Both the position numbers and the translations under genes were made by a program. From assembly GCA_964485395.1 (NCBI GenBank), contig CAZAJF010000016.1, positions 19,328 to 83,327 of the forward strand: DNA of 64,000 nt, given 5' to 3'. Positions 34,848-44,006 of the stretch are shown here, in pieces; positions within the stretch are counted from its first letter, which is position 1; the number at the start of each line of letters is the position of its first letter. Origin of the DNA: JANNSO01 sp964485395 (GTDB lineage Bacteria; Spirochaetota; Spirochaetia; Treponematales; UBA12059). The notes below the pieces were generated by a model, which was given only the letters and a program-made list of their open reading frames with translations, had not been told where the DNA came from and searched no databases.

Positions 34848-35369
34848 TTAATCTTCCCTTATAAGCAGCTGTATATCTTCATCCTTAATGATTTTCTCCA
34901 CGTCTAATAGAATTTTTACCGCTTCGCCCACTTTTCCCATACCCGAAATATAGCGTTCCTTGCCGGAGACGGTCTTGAACTGCGGAGCCGGGGAGATATT
35001 GCTTTCCGTAATCTCCAGCACTTCTTCCACGGTATCCACCACGAAGCCGATAAGCACTCCCTCGATCTCGGCCACCACGATGCAGGTGCGGTCATCGTAC
35101 TCGCGCATTTCCATGCCAAAGCGAAGGCGCAAATTCACGATCGGTATGACCTTGCCGCGCAGATTGATAACCCCGATAACATAGGGCGGCATGTCGGGCA
35201 CCGCCGATATGGTCTGCAGCTCAATTATTTCTATGACATGCCTAATGCCGATTCCATAAGATTCCTTGGATATTCGGAAGAACAGGTACTTGTTGGCTTG
35301 GGTATCCTCGTTTTCATCATCCAAGGCAAGGTCGTCTTCCGACGACCCGCGTTTTGCAGTTTCAGTCAT
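34848..35369 (-). CDS. cheW: Chemotaxis adaptor CheW (copy 2)
   Basis: A 173-residue CheW with the same fold and acidic N-terminal extension as copy 1. The differences are concentrated in the first ten residues and the last six (D-I-Q-L-L-I-R-E-D here). The ribosome-binding site is AGGAGG at ideal distance. It sits ten bases after receptor 2, so each receptor gene is followed by its own cheW. Confidence 0.95.
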   Translation of the reverse strand: MTETAKRGSSEDDLALDDENEDTQANKYLFFRISKESYGIGIRHVIEIIELQTISAVPDMPPYVIGVINLRGKVIPIVNLRLRFGMEMREYDDRTCIVVAEIEGVLIGFVVDTVEEVLEITESNISPAPQFKTVSGKERYISGMGKVGEAVKILLDVEKIIKDEDIQLLIRED

Positions 35370-35378
35370 TGTGGCCTC

Positions 35379-37715
35379 CTAGAATTTCCCAAAATTGTCG
35401 TCATCGAGGGAAATAACGTCGGCTGGATTAACCCGTTGAGCCTTCTTGCCCGCTACGGGGACTATTCCGGTAGCACGATTCACCACCGTAGGATTCTTGT
35501 GGATACCCTGCTGTTTCGCTAACTCAACTTTGAGCATCTGCATCATCTCGGCATTGTTCATCTTGCTTTCGCGGGCACGAAGCTTGAAGCGGGAAAGCAT
35601 GTTCTTTACTTCCTGCGACTGGGCCGACAATTCTTCGGATGCCGAAGCGCTTTCTTCCGCGCTGGCGGTGTTAGCCTGCGTTACCTGGTCTATCTGGTTC
35701 AAGCCCAGCGACACCTGCTCGAGTCCCTGCGCCTGTTCCTTGCCTGCGGTAGCCACTTGCTCGGAAAGGGCAGCGACCTGCCCTGCTCCGGACACAATCT
35801 CATTGAGCTGCTTGGCCGTTCCTTCAACCAGGGTATTCCCCCGGTTTATGTTGGTGATGGTCTCGTCCACCATCCGCGTGGTTTCCTTGACGGAGTTGGC
35901 GCTGCGCACCGCGAGGTTCCGAACTTCTTCCGCCACCACCGCGAAGCCCTTGCCGTACTTGCCCGCCCGTGCGGCCTCGACGTTGGCGTTCAGCGCAAGC
36001 AAATTGATCTGGAAGGAAATATCGTCGATAGCCTTAACGATTTTCTTGATCTCGTCTGCACTCTTGTTGATGTCCGCCATTGCCGCCACCAGGTCCTTCA
36101 TCTGCATGTTGCCCATTTCCGCGTTTTTTTTGGCGGTCTTGGCCAGATCGGTCATCTGGGAGGCATTAACGGTATTCTGCTTGGTTTGGCTTGCGATCTC
36201 GGTAACCGACGAGGTAATCTCCTCCAGTGAGGACGCTTGTTCCGTTGCGCCCTGAGACAGCGACTGGCTGGCCTGCGATACTTGCAGCGAGCCTTCCGCC
36301 ACCTGTTCTACAGCATTGTTTATCTGCCCCAGCGTATCGCCTATGGATACGAGGGAAGCGTTCATGGCTGTCTTGAGTACGTCGAAATCTCCCTTGTACG
36401 CATTGTCCATAGTGCTTGTCAAATCGCCGTCAGCGAGCTTTTTCATTATCTCGATAGTCTCATTGATGGGGGTTACCACGAGATCCAAAGTCTTGTTTAC
36501 GCCGTCCACGATCTTCCTGTAATCGCCCTGATGCTTACTCGCATCGGCCCGCGTGGCAAGCTTGCCGTCTACGGCCGCCTGCACCAGCATCACAGCGTCG
36601 CTTACCAATGAATTCAGATTGTCGATAGCCAGATTCAGGTTGTTCTTGAGCTCGTTAAAATCGCCGTTATACGTGTCTGTGATTTTGGGAGGCACATCGC
36701 CTTTGGATATGCGGTCTACATAATTAGCCGCAACGTTGAGCGGGCCGATCACAGCGTCCAGCGTCTTGTTTACGCCTTCAACGATCGTATGGTAGCCACC
36801 CTTGAACTTTGCCGCGTCTCCGCGGGTGGATAGTCTGCCTTCCACCGCTGCTTTGGTAAGCATTTCGGCTTCCATGATCAATGATCCAATTATGGCAATA
36901 ACTGCGTTTACCGAAATTGATAAAACGCCGAACTCGTCTTTTGATTTTGTGTTTAATTTCTCAGAAAGGTCTCCTTCTGCAAGCTTCCCAAAAATATCTA
37001 CTACCAACTTAATGTTTTTAGAAATATAAAAACTGAGATAAATGAGAATGAGTATAATAATAAAAACGAGCAGCGACATTGAAACGATGAAGAATAGTTT
37101 CGTTGATTCCGCGATTGCCGAAGCATCTTTAATTTGCAGCGCGACTCTGCCCATCAATAGTTTCTGGAATTCCGCAACCGGCTGCATGATTTTATCGATT
37201 TCATTCATGTACTCACGGTTAAAAAGCCTAATCTGCTGGTGCGCCAGATCTAAATCGTCGGCAGCTGATAAATCTTCTCCCGGATGGTCTTTGAGCCATT
37301 GATCGACGAAATTCATTACTTCGGTTTCCAGCGTTACCAGATTCATCGAGAAGTCGTTGGATTTAAGAATATTCGCATTCTCTTCGCGTGTTAGATTCAT
37401 GCCTTTAACCATATCTTTGAAGGAAAGGGTCGTGCCATCGGGCCTCGCCGTCTTACCGTTTGAAATATCAAGCGTCTTGAAATAGGAGTCGCGATATGCG
37501 GTGGTGCCGGTCATAGCGTATAAGCGGATGTCGTTTGTTAAATTTTCCGAACTCTGGGTCATGGTGTTGGAAAGAAGGATTGCATCCTTCTCGTAGGTTA
37601 TGGCATCTTTGAGCTTTTTTTCGGATGAAATTAGATTGATATAGCTTACCACCAAAACAGCTGAAAGAATCGCAGTAATCGCGATCGTCAATGCGAATAT
37701 TTTTTTTAATGTCAT
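35379..37715 (-). CDS. Methyl-accepting chemotaxis protein with repeated HAMP-like units (receptor 2)
   Basis: A 778-residue receptor. It starts at ATG 37715, chosen for AGGAGG five bases upstream rather than the frame-open codons before it. Membrane helices lie at about residues 5-25 and 210-235, enclosing a periplasmic sensor unlike that of receptor 1. The HAMP domain, two HAMP-like repeat units, signalling hairpin and the N-F-G-K-F tail match receptor 1 almost residue for residue from the second repeat onward. It should therefore feed a different input into the same output. Confidence 0.92.
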   Translation of the reverse strand: MTLKKIFALTIAITAILSAVLVVSYINLISSEKKLKDAITYEKDAILLSNTMTQSSENLTNDIRLYAMTGTTAYRDSYFKTLDISNGKTARPDGTTLSFKDMVKGMNLTREENANILKSNDFSMNLVTLETEVMNFVDQWLKDHPGEDLSAADDLDLAHQQIRLFNREYMNEIDKIMQPVAEFQKLLMGRVALQIKDASAIAESTKLFFIVSMSLLVFIIILILIYLSFYISKNIKLVVDIFGKLAEGDLSEKLNTKSKDEFGVLSISVNAVIAIIGSLIMEAEMLTKAAVEGRLSTRGDAAKFKGGYHTIVEGVNKTLDAVIGPLNVAANYVDRISKGDVPPKITDTYNGDFNELKNNLNLAIDNLNSLVSDAVMLVQAAVDGKLATRADASKHQGDYRKIVDGVNKTLDLVVTPINETIEIMKKLADGDLTSTMDNAYKGDFDVLKTAMNASLVSIGDTLGQINNAVEQVAEGSLQVSQASQSLSQGATEQASSLEEITSSVTEIASQTKQNTVNASQMTDLAKTAKKNAEMGNMQMKDLVAAMADINKSADEIKKIVKAIDDISFQINLLALNANVEAARAGKYGKGFAVVAEEVRNLAVRSANSVKETTRMVDETITNINRGNTLVEGTAKQLNEIVSGAGQVAALSEQVATAGKEQAQGLEQVSLGLNQIDQVTQANTASAEESASASEELSAQSQEVKNMLSRFKLRARESKMNNAEMMQMLKVELAKQQGIHKNPTVVNRATGIVPVAGKKAQRVNPADVISLDDDNFGKF

Positions 37716-37839
37716 GCTGGCCTCCTTGTGACCGTGTAGTAACAAACGCCGAAGATAGCTTTTTTACAAGATATTATTGAACCATTGCCCCCCGATACGT
37801 TGCCGGGTTCGATATGAATAAAACCTCTTTGACCCGGAA

Positions 37840-40137
37840 CTATTCGAGCTTTCGCGATATAAGGCGCGCGGTATCGATGATAAAGCTCACCCTGCCGTCG
37901 CCCAAAATACTGCAGCCCGAGATTCCTTCTACCTTACCTAAAAACTCAGAAAGTGATTTTACTACTATCTGCTGGTTTCCCACGACCTCGTCTATCAGCA
38001 CGCAGGCTTTGCGCCCGCCCGCATGCACCACGATTATCGTACCTTCGGTAGGGTCTAGCTTGGCGTCGGGGATATTGAAAACCTCGCCGAATTTTATCAG
38101 CGGCATGATGCTGCCGCGCAGGTTAACCATTTCCTCGCCATGCTCAGCTATAGTCAGCTGGCTTTCTTTTGCCTTGAAGAATTCGAGAATGTCGCCAAGC
38201 GGAATGGAATAAAAATTACTGCCGGCGCTAATGGTAATGCCTTCTATTATTGCCATGGTAAGCGGAATCTTGAGCACGAATTCGGTGCCCGTGCCGGCTT
38301 CTGTGATTATGTCCACCTTGCCCCGGATGCGCTCCATGTTCTTTTTTACCACGTCCATGCCCACGCCGCGTCCAGACACTTCCGAGACCACTTCCGCCGT
38401 GGAAAAACCCGGCTCAAAAATCAGCTTCCACACATCGCGATCCGTAACCAATGCGGGGTCACCCGTTACGAGACCTACGGAAACAGCTTTTTCCAAAATT
38501 TTCTTGCGATCGAGGCCATTGCCGTCATCTTTTACGCTGATCCAGATTTCCGAGCCTTCGTATCGCGCATCCAGGTTTATTGTACCGGTTTCGGCTTTAC
38601 CGTCTTTTGCGCGTTTGTCTTTTTTCTCCACGCCATGGTCGATAGCGTTCCTTATAATATGGACGAGAGGGTCGGATATCTGCTCGATGACGTTTTTGTC
38701 CATCTCGGTATCCTGGCCGCTTACCTTGAAGTTTACAGGCTTCGTGAATTTGCGGGACAGGTCGCGCACCAGACGCGTCATTTTCTGGAACAAGCCCTCG
38801 AGTGGAATCATCCGTATCATCATCGTGGTTTCCTGGATTTCCCGCGATATTTTATTAAGCCCCGAGAATGATTTGGAGAAATTGTCCAGTTTAAGACCCT
38901 TCAGGTCCGAGCTGTTCAAAACCATGGCCTCGGCGGTTATGAGCTCACCCACAAGATCGAACAGCTTGTCGAGCTTACTAGTGTCCACCCGGATTTCCTT
39001 GCGCTGTATCTCTTCGTTCTGCGGGTGCTCGGGGCTGGAACCCTGGGCTCGCTGGATCTCCAAGGCCTTTGACAAGTCCTCGGACTTTACCGAACCCTGA
39101 TCCATGAGGATTCTACCCAGCGGCCGTTCTTGCTCGTCCAAGGCGCGCTGCACCTGCAGTTCATCCACCGCCCCTAAATCCAGGAGTATCTCGCCCAGCG
39201 GCTTGTACTCGCCGGAAGGCTGCGCAGATTGGAGGCTATCGCCGCCCTTATGAGCGGTATCGGGCGTTTTTGCTCCAAAAATAGGTAGCGTCAATAAAGC
39301 TTCACCTTCGGTAACGATGGTAAGCTTGTTCATTAGAAACCTGAAGCCGTCGATTTTGGAAATTATCGTATTTATGAACGCCTCGTTGACGGGAATCAAG
39401 CCCTTGCGAACGCCGTCGAGCTGGCTTTCAAACTCCATGCAACGGAGCTCCAGGAGGGCATAGCCGAAAAATCCGGAATTGCCTTTTATCGTGTGCACGG
39501 CGCGGAAAATATCGTTTATTTCCTCACCCTGATTCCCGGAGTCCATGAGCCGTAACGCGATTTTCTCGGTCTTATCGACGAGGTCAAGGCACTCGGCGAG
39601 GAATCGCTGAATCATGTCCCTGGTAACGAGGTCGCTCGTGGCTATTACATTCTCCGGCACGGCCGTCTTTTGCTCGGGCTGAGCTGAAGGCATGGGGACT
39701 GTTTCTTTCACCGTAGGATTAGCGTTTGCGCGCAGTGTTTGCATGCAGGCTGCGATGATGGCTATTTGGCTGCTTATGTCTAGTTTGGCATCCGCGTCGG
39801 AATAATCACGTTCTACCGTTTCCACCAGCTTGCGGAGCATGTCTATGGTTGTATAGACGACATCGAGGGCATCCTCGCTGACAGCAATCTTTTCTTTCAG
39901 GAAAACTTCGAGCAATGCCTCTGCCTGATGCGTAAGCCTTTTTATGTTCTCAAAGTTAAGAAACCCCGCCGAGCCTTTTACCGAGTGGAACAGGCGAAAC
40001 ACCGAGTTAAGCTTGGGGATTACGTCCCCGTCGCTTAACTTTCCCAGCTGCAGCTCGGAATCGTCAAGGCGTTCGTAACCCTCGGCAATAAAGGAGTCTA
40101 TGATTTCTTTGGTTTCGTCGTCGACTTTTTGTTTCAT
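37840..40137 (-). CDS. cheA: Chemotaxis histidine kinase CheA with two Hpt domains and MshEN-like motifs
   Basis: A 765-residue CheA. The first Hpt domain has H51 (L-F-H-S-V-K-G-S-A-G), the second H215 (A-V-H-T-I-K-G-N-S-G). At about residues 313-362 two 24-residue motifs follow each other, P-L-G-E-I-L-L-D-L-G ... Q and P-L-G-R-I-L-M-D-Q-G ... Q. They match the tandem pattern of MshEN c-di-GMP-binding domains except that only two residues separate them. Then come the dimerisation helices, the ATPase (H-I-I-R-N-A-I-D-H-G, D-D-G-N-G-L, G-R-G-V-G-M-D-V-V) and the C-terminal CheW-like domain. No separate CheY-binding P2 domain is recognisable. It is the first gene of the twelve-gene che operon. 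Confidence 0.93.
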   Translation of the reverse strand: MKQKVDDETKEIIDSFIAEGYERLDDSELQLGKLSDGDVIPKLNSVFRLFHSVKGSAGFLNFENIKRLTHQAEALLEVFLKEKIAVSEDALDVVYTTIDMLRKLVETVERDYSDADAKLDISSQIAIIAACMQTLRANANPTVKETVPMPSAQPEQKTAVPENVIATSDLVTRDMIQRFLAECLDLVDKTEKIALRLMDSGNQGEEINDIFRAVHTIKGNSGFFGYALLELRCMEFESQLDGVRKGLIPVNEAFINTIISKIDGFRFLMNKLTIVTEGEALLTLPIFGAKTPDTAHKGGDSLQSAQPSGEYKPLGEILLDLGAVDELQVQRALDEQERPLGRILMDQGSVKSEDLSKALEIQRAQGSSPEHPQNEEIQRKEIRVDTSKLDKLFDLVGELITAEAMVLNSSDLKGLKLDNFSKSFSGLNKISREIQETTMMIRMIPLEGLFQKMTRLVRDLSRKFTKPVNFKVSGQDTEMDKNVIEQISDPLVHIIRNAIDHGVEKKDKRAKDGKAETGTINLDARYEGSEIWISVKDDGNGLDRKKILEKAVSVGLVTGDPALVTDRDVWKLIFEPGFSTAEVVSEVSGRGVGMDVVKKNMERIRGKVDIITEAGTGTEFVLKIPLTMAIIEGITISAGSNFYSIPLGDILEFFKAKESQLTIAEHGEEMVNLRGSIMPLIKFGEVFNIPDAKLDPTEGTIIVVHAGGRKACVLIDEVVGNQQIVVKSLSEFLGKVEGISGCSILGDGRVSFIIDTARLISRKLE

Positions 40138-40256
40138 AGTGTTGAGTTTTTTTTCCTCATACTTAAGTTTAGGCAGCCAAAACTGAATTGCAAGGGAGAA
40201 AAGAAAAAATGTTTAAAATATCCAATAATTTTGTTTGTAAATAATTAAAACTTTTT

Positions 40257-40285
40257 TTGACTTTCCATAGAGCTCCGCCTATAGT
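40257..40285 (+). promoter_or_regulatory. Sigma-70-type promoter for the receiver-kinase pair
   Basis: TTGACT (40257-40262), 17 bases, TATAGT (40280-40285), lying in an AT-rich divergent region. Transcription would begin near 40292 and leave a leader of about 34 bases with a GGGAG ribosome-binding site before the receiver gene. Confidence 0.7.
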
Positions 40286-40325
40286 TCAAATAGCAACAGT
40301 TTTGCGATTTCAGGGAGAAACAACA

Positions 40326-40730
40326 ATGGGCGATATTCGTATATTGATAGTAGAAGACGATACTTTATGCCGTTTCGGGCTTGCGGCCATGATAAAGGAA
40401 TTCGGAACCATCGATGAGGCCGGCAACGGATTTGAGGCTTTTTCCATGGTTAAAAAAGCCTACGAGGAAAAAAAACCGTATCAGCTCATCCTGTTGGACA
40501 TTATGATGCCCGTCATGAACGGCCAGGACGCGCTGCATGAAATACGCAAGTACGAAGACAGCATCGGCATCATCGGCTCAGACGGCTGCAAGATCATGAT
40601 GACCACGGCGCTCAGCGACGCTAAAACCATCATGTCGGCGTTCAAGGGCCAGTGTGAAGCCTTCTTAACAAAACCGTATCAGAAGAAAACCCTGATCGAG
40701 CAGCTTAAAAACATAGGCATCATCGCATGA
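40326..40730 (+). CDS. Single-domain response regulator (QC-type receiver)
   Basis: A 134-residue receiver with V-E-D-D, acceptor D58 (L-L-D-I-M-M-P-V-M-N-G), T-T-A-L-S-D at the switch position and L-T-K-P-Y. The insertion with G-S-D-G-C-K-I-M-M and the F-K-G-Q-C-E-A-F-L segment are shared with the receiver of the Hpt protein at 44725-45858, marking a common subfamily. The ATG at 40326 is chosen for its GGGAG site; the frame extends upstream through the promoter. It overlaps the kinase gene by four bases and diverges from cheA. Confidence 0.88.
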   Translation: MGDIRILIVEDDTLCRFGLAAMIKEFGTIDEAGNGFEAFSMVKKAYEEKKPYQLILLDIMMPVMNGQDALHEIRKYEDSIGIIGSDGCKIMMTTALSDAKTIMSAFKGQCEAFLTKPYQKKTLIEQLKNIGIIA

Positions 40731-41398
40731 ACGCCATAGCGGAAACGGGGGCAAGCCCTCCCGATATGGCGGAGCGGGATGCTTTGCTCCGGGAACTTTT
40801 CCACAGGAGCAACAATAACCTGCAGATAATCATCTCCCTCCTGGAGATGCAATGCGCCAAGTCGGACAGCCCGCTTTTACGTAATTTCGTATCCGATGTA
40901 GAAAATCGCATCGTATCAATGTCAATGATACACCAGCAACTATACCGGGGCCATGACCTTTCCAGCATCGACCTCAGCCAGTATCTAAGGGAGCTTTCAA
41001 AAACGCTGTATGAAAACTTTGGGGTAGACACCGGTCGCATAGAGTTCGAGTGCGATACCGACACCGTCATGACGCTGGTGGATACCGCCCTGCCCCTGGG
41101 CATGGTCTACAACGAACTATTGACCAACTCCTTGAAGCATGCGTTCCCGGAAAACCGCAGCGGCAAAATTTCGCTCGCCGTCAGAAAAATGCCCGACGGT
41201 AAATTCAATATTTTTTACTCGGACAACGGAATAGGCGTACCCGACGGCTTTGATTTCCGGAAGCAGTCTACGGTAGGGCTTCAGACAATATTCGGGATTT
41301 CCGAAAAACAGCTCTTGGGCAAGGTAATCGTTAAAAATGAGAAAGGCATCCTGTGGCATCTGGAGCTCTCGGAAAACCTGTACCAAAAAAGAATTTAG
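40727..41398 (+). CDS. Soluble histidine kinase, HisKA_2 type, without sensor domain
   Basis: A 223-residue protein made of only the phosphotransfer helices and ATPase. Acceptor H26 is in L-F-H-R-S-N-N-N-L-Q, the HisKA_2 H-box. The ATPase has V-Y-N-E-L-L-T-N-S-L-K-H and S-D-N-G-I-G-V-P. No sensory domain or membrane segment is present, so it must be controlled by partners, most simply the receiver encoded just upstream. It ends with TAG, 34 bases from the convergent TonB-receptor gene. Confidence 0.88.
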   Translation: MNAIAETGASPPDMAERDALLRELFHRSNNNLQIIISLLEMQCAKSDSPLLRNFVSDVENRIVSMSMIHQQLYRGHDLSSIDLSQYLRELSKTLYENFGVDTGRIEFECDTDTVMTLVDTALPLGMVYNELLTNSLKHAFPENRSGKISLAVRKMPDGKFNIFYSDNGIGVPDGFDFRKQSTVGLQTIFGISEKQLLGKVIVKNEKGILWHLELSENLYQKRI

Positions 41399-41431
41399 TT
41401 TTTATGAAAACAGGTTATTAACAGTCCCCCG

Positions 41432-43396
41432 CTATTTTGAATCGTATAGAATTTTCAACCCCGAGGTAATGGATCCTCCGGGCAAGGGGTATCCGGCTAT
41501 AGTGCTGTACGATGCGTTGAACGCGTTCTTGACGCTTACAAAAAAAGAAAAAACTGAGTTTATTTCCTGGTTCAGGATCAAGTCCGCCGTAAAGAAAGGC
41601 TCCAGCCTGCTGACGTTCTGGGTTGTGACAAAACGTTCACTTTCGAAATGCCCCGATAAACCGGCCATCCCCGACTTCCAGTAATACTCGAGCCCCAGGC
41701 TGGCGCTGTGCACGGGGCGGTACGGCATGCGCCTGTCGCTCTTCACGGTAAGATCGCCCGACAGCACGTACGAAAGAAGGAAGGAATAGCGGCCTGTAAT
41801 CTTGAGTCTATCGCTGAATCCGCTTTTTACCGTCGCATCCACTCCTGCGTATAAAGCCTCTCCGACGTTCTCCGGCCGCCATTTTCCGCTTGCGGGCTGC
41901 CACAGGATGGCTTCCTGCTGGTAGGAACCGTACATCGAAGTTTCCAGCGATCCCAAGTTTCCAAGGTCCAGATCCACTATAAGATCACTGCCGATGCCGT
42001 CTTCGGGTTTCAAGTCCGGATTCCCTTCGGCGAAAGAATCCGCCGGCCAGTAGCGGTCGTTGAATGTAGGGAGTTTGAAAGTCCTGAAATAATTATTCTT
42101 CAAGGTTAAGCCGGGACTTGAGCGCCAGACGAGGCCGAGTTTCGGTACGGGCATGATGAAACCGTTTGCCAATACGCCCTTGAGGGAGGATACGATCTCG
42201 AATCGCGAACCTAAGGAAAAATGCGCCGTGAGATACGCGCCGCCTTCGAGCGATTTCTTAACGCCTATTATGGAGGAATCCAGCATGGAATATTCCAGAT
42301 CGCCGCCAGGATTAAGCACGAGCCAATCGCTTACGAACCAATTCCACCGATTTATAAGCGTTATGGCATTGAGGCTGTGCAATGATTTTCCGGCAGGATC
42401 GGTCCAATCGATGGAATTGTATCCATGACTGCCTACGAGCTCGGTATCGATGTTTTTGCCGCCCAACGCGTCCGCATCCAGGAAGATGGACTCCTTCGTA
42501 AACAGGTCCACTTCCCTGCCAGCAGTCATGGACCCAGCCGGTCCTGTTATATTTTTTTTACCGTAATACCCTTCGCCTGAAACCATGATCCTCATGGTTT
42601 CCGAAATGGCCGACGAAAACGCCGTAGAGAGGCTTCCGTCCCACACTCCGTTGCCGACATGGGACCGCAAATCGCCGCGCTCGTCCATAAACATGAAATT
42701 GTTGGCTGCGCGATTTCCGTTGAGCGAAAGTTTCCACGACTTGCCAGGCTTACCGAGCGACAGGGTTACGTTCGCGTTCTGGGTATCGGCCAGATCGGGC
42801 AATCCGGTCGCGAAGCGCAATTCCCCCCTGGAATCCAATCCGGGGTAACGCGAGAGATTGGAAAAACCGCCGGAGAAGGAAAATCCAGATGTTGCCTTCT
42901 TCATGGTAATTATGTTCACCACGCCGCCCACGGCTCCGTTGAAATTATACTGGGTGTCGGATCCTCCGTAGATAACCTCGATCTTTTCCACGGACGCCAG
43001 GTTTATCTTGCCGAGATCGAAATCGCCCGACTGCGCGGAATTGACCGGAACGCCGTCGATGAGTACCGCGACCCGCCCTCCCCCGAACCCGCGAAGGCTG
43101 ATACTGGAGAGGTTTCCGTAGGCGCCGTTTCTCGTGATGTTACAATTTAATTCGGACGCCAGGAGGCCGACGACATCCTGGGCGCCCGAGCGGTCGATAT
43201 CCTCCCTGGTGACGACCTGTACGCGCTGATTCGTTTCGCGCGTCTCGACGATGCTTATTTCATCGCCTTCCAAGACGGGGATGTCCTGGGCAGTCCAGTC
43301 CTCCGGACTGGACGAAGATACATCCTGGCAAAAAACCCGTACCGAGAAAATCATGGCGAGCGTGCCGATAACGGCGATGGACGTGCAAGCTTTCAT
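41432..43396 (-). CDS. TonB-dependent outer-membrane receptor, BtuB-like
   Basis: A 654-residue outer-membrane transporter. It has a signal peptide (about residues 1-23), a possible TonB box around D-E-I-S-I-V, and a plug domain with V-T-R-E-D-I-D-R-S-G, L-R-G-F-G-G-G-R-V-A-V-L-I-D-G-V-P-V-N and I-E-V-I-Y-G-G. A beta-barrel follows, with alternating aromatic strands. The plug and barrel size fit BtuB/colicin-I-receptor-like proteins. A cobalamin riboswitch upstream of the operon makes vitamin B12 or a corrinoid the likely substrate. It is cotranscribed with a small lipoprotein gene 40 bases upstream. Confidence 0.88.
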   Translation of the reverse strand: MKACTSIAVIGTLAMIFSVRVFCQDVSSSSPEDWTAQDIPVLEGDEISIVETRETNQRVQVVTREDIDRSGAQDVVGLLASELNCNITRNGAYGNLSSISLRGFGGGRVAVLIDGVPVNSAQSGDFDLGKINLASVEKIEVIYGGSDTQYNFNGAVGGVVNIITMKKATSGFSFSGGFSNLSRYPGLDSRGELRFATGLPDLADTQNANVTLSLGKPGKSWKLSLNGNRAANNFMFMDERGDLRSHVGNGVWDGSLSTAFSSAISETMRIMVSGEGYYGKKNITGPAGSMTAGREVDLFTKESIFLDADALGGKNIDTELVGSHGYNSIDWTDPAGKSLHSLNAITLINRWNWFVSDWLVLNPGGDLEYSMLDSSIIGVKKSLEGGAYLTAHFSLGSRFEIVSSLKGVLANGFIMPVPKLGLVWRSSPGLTLKNNYFRTFKLPTFNDRYWPADSFAEGNPDLKPEDGIGSDLIVDLDLGNLGSLETSMYGSYQQEAILWQPASGKWRPENVGEALYAGVDATVKSGFSDRLKITGRYSFLLSYVLSGDLTVKSDRRMPYRPVHSASLGLEYYWKSGMAGLSGHFESERFVTTQNVSRLEPFFTADLILNQEINSVFSFFVSVKNAFNASYSTIAGYPLPGGSITSGLKILYDSK

Positions 43397-43436
43397 GTAA
43401 TGACGGCCTCCTGGAAATCTGCCGGGACTATCGATG

Positions 43437-43901
43437 CTACTGCCTCAGATAATCTGCATACATTGCGAAATATCCGTTTGCTTCGGTATACTCGGATTCG
43501 GCGAGCGCTTGAGTGGCCAGCCCTGAGGAATTTGCCCCTGCTTTGTAAGGCGTGCTCTCCGCTACACCGGAGCCCGAAAGATTTTTCCACCCGATTACGA
43601 GGTAGCTATCCACGGTTTTCATCCATGTGCCCGCCTCCGTAATCTTAATGGTAAGAAATCCCGAGGCTGCGTCCATGTCCGGATTCCCTACGATGGTTCC
43701 GGCAAAGCTTTTGGTCTTCGTTCCATTGTCATACTGGCTGAAACTGGTTCCGGAAATTTCAAATCCGTCTCCGTAGGAAGCTTTCCAGTACCCTTCCAGC
43801 GCTCCCGGCGTCTTGAGGATGCCGGTGTCGCAAGCTGTGCATAAAATGCCTGCCGATACAAGAGTTAACGTGAGAATTGCGCGAAAGAATCGCTTGTGCA
43901 T
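43437..43901 (-). CDS. Small lipoprotein under cobalamin-riboswitch control
   Basis: A 154-residue lipoprotein. The signal peptide ends in a lipobox L-C-T-A-C with the lipidated cysteine at about residue 24. The mature part opens with A-L-E-G-Y-W-K-A-S-Y-G-D-G-F and has short beta-strands of the kind seen in lipocalin-like spirochaetal lipoproteins. No family name can be given with confidence. It is the first gene after the B12 riboswitch and precedes the BtuB-like receptor, so it probably helps corrinoid capture or transfer at the cell surface or in the periplasm. Confidence 0.75.
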   Translation of the reverse strand: MHKRFFRAILTLTLVSAGILCTACDTGILKTPGALEGYWKASYGDGFEISGTSFSQYDNGTKTKSFAGTIVGNPDMDAASGFLTIKITEAGTWMKTVDSYLVIGWKNLSGSGVAESTPYKAGANSSGLATQALAESEYTEANGYFAMYADYLRQ

Positions 43902-44006
43902 ACGAGCCCCTTTTCTCCGTTGAAAAGAAGTACTGAATAAACTACGAATTTAGGAAAACATGTAGTTTCCCAGACTCAATCCCCGAAGTCTAGAAATGAT
44001 GGATAT

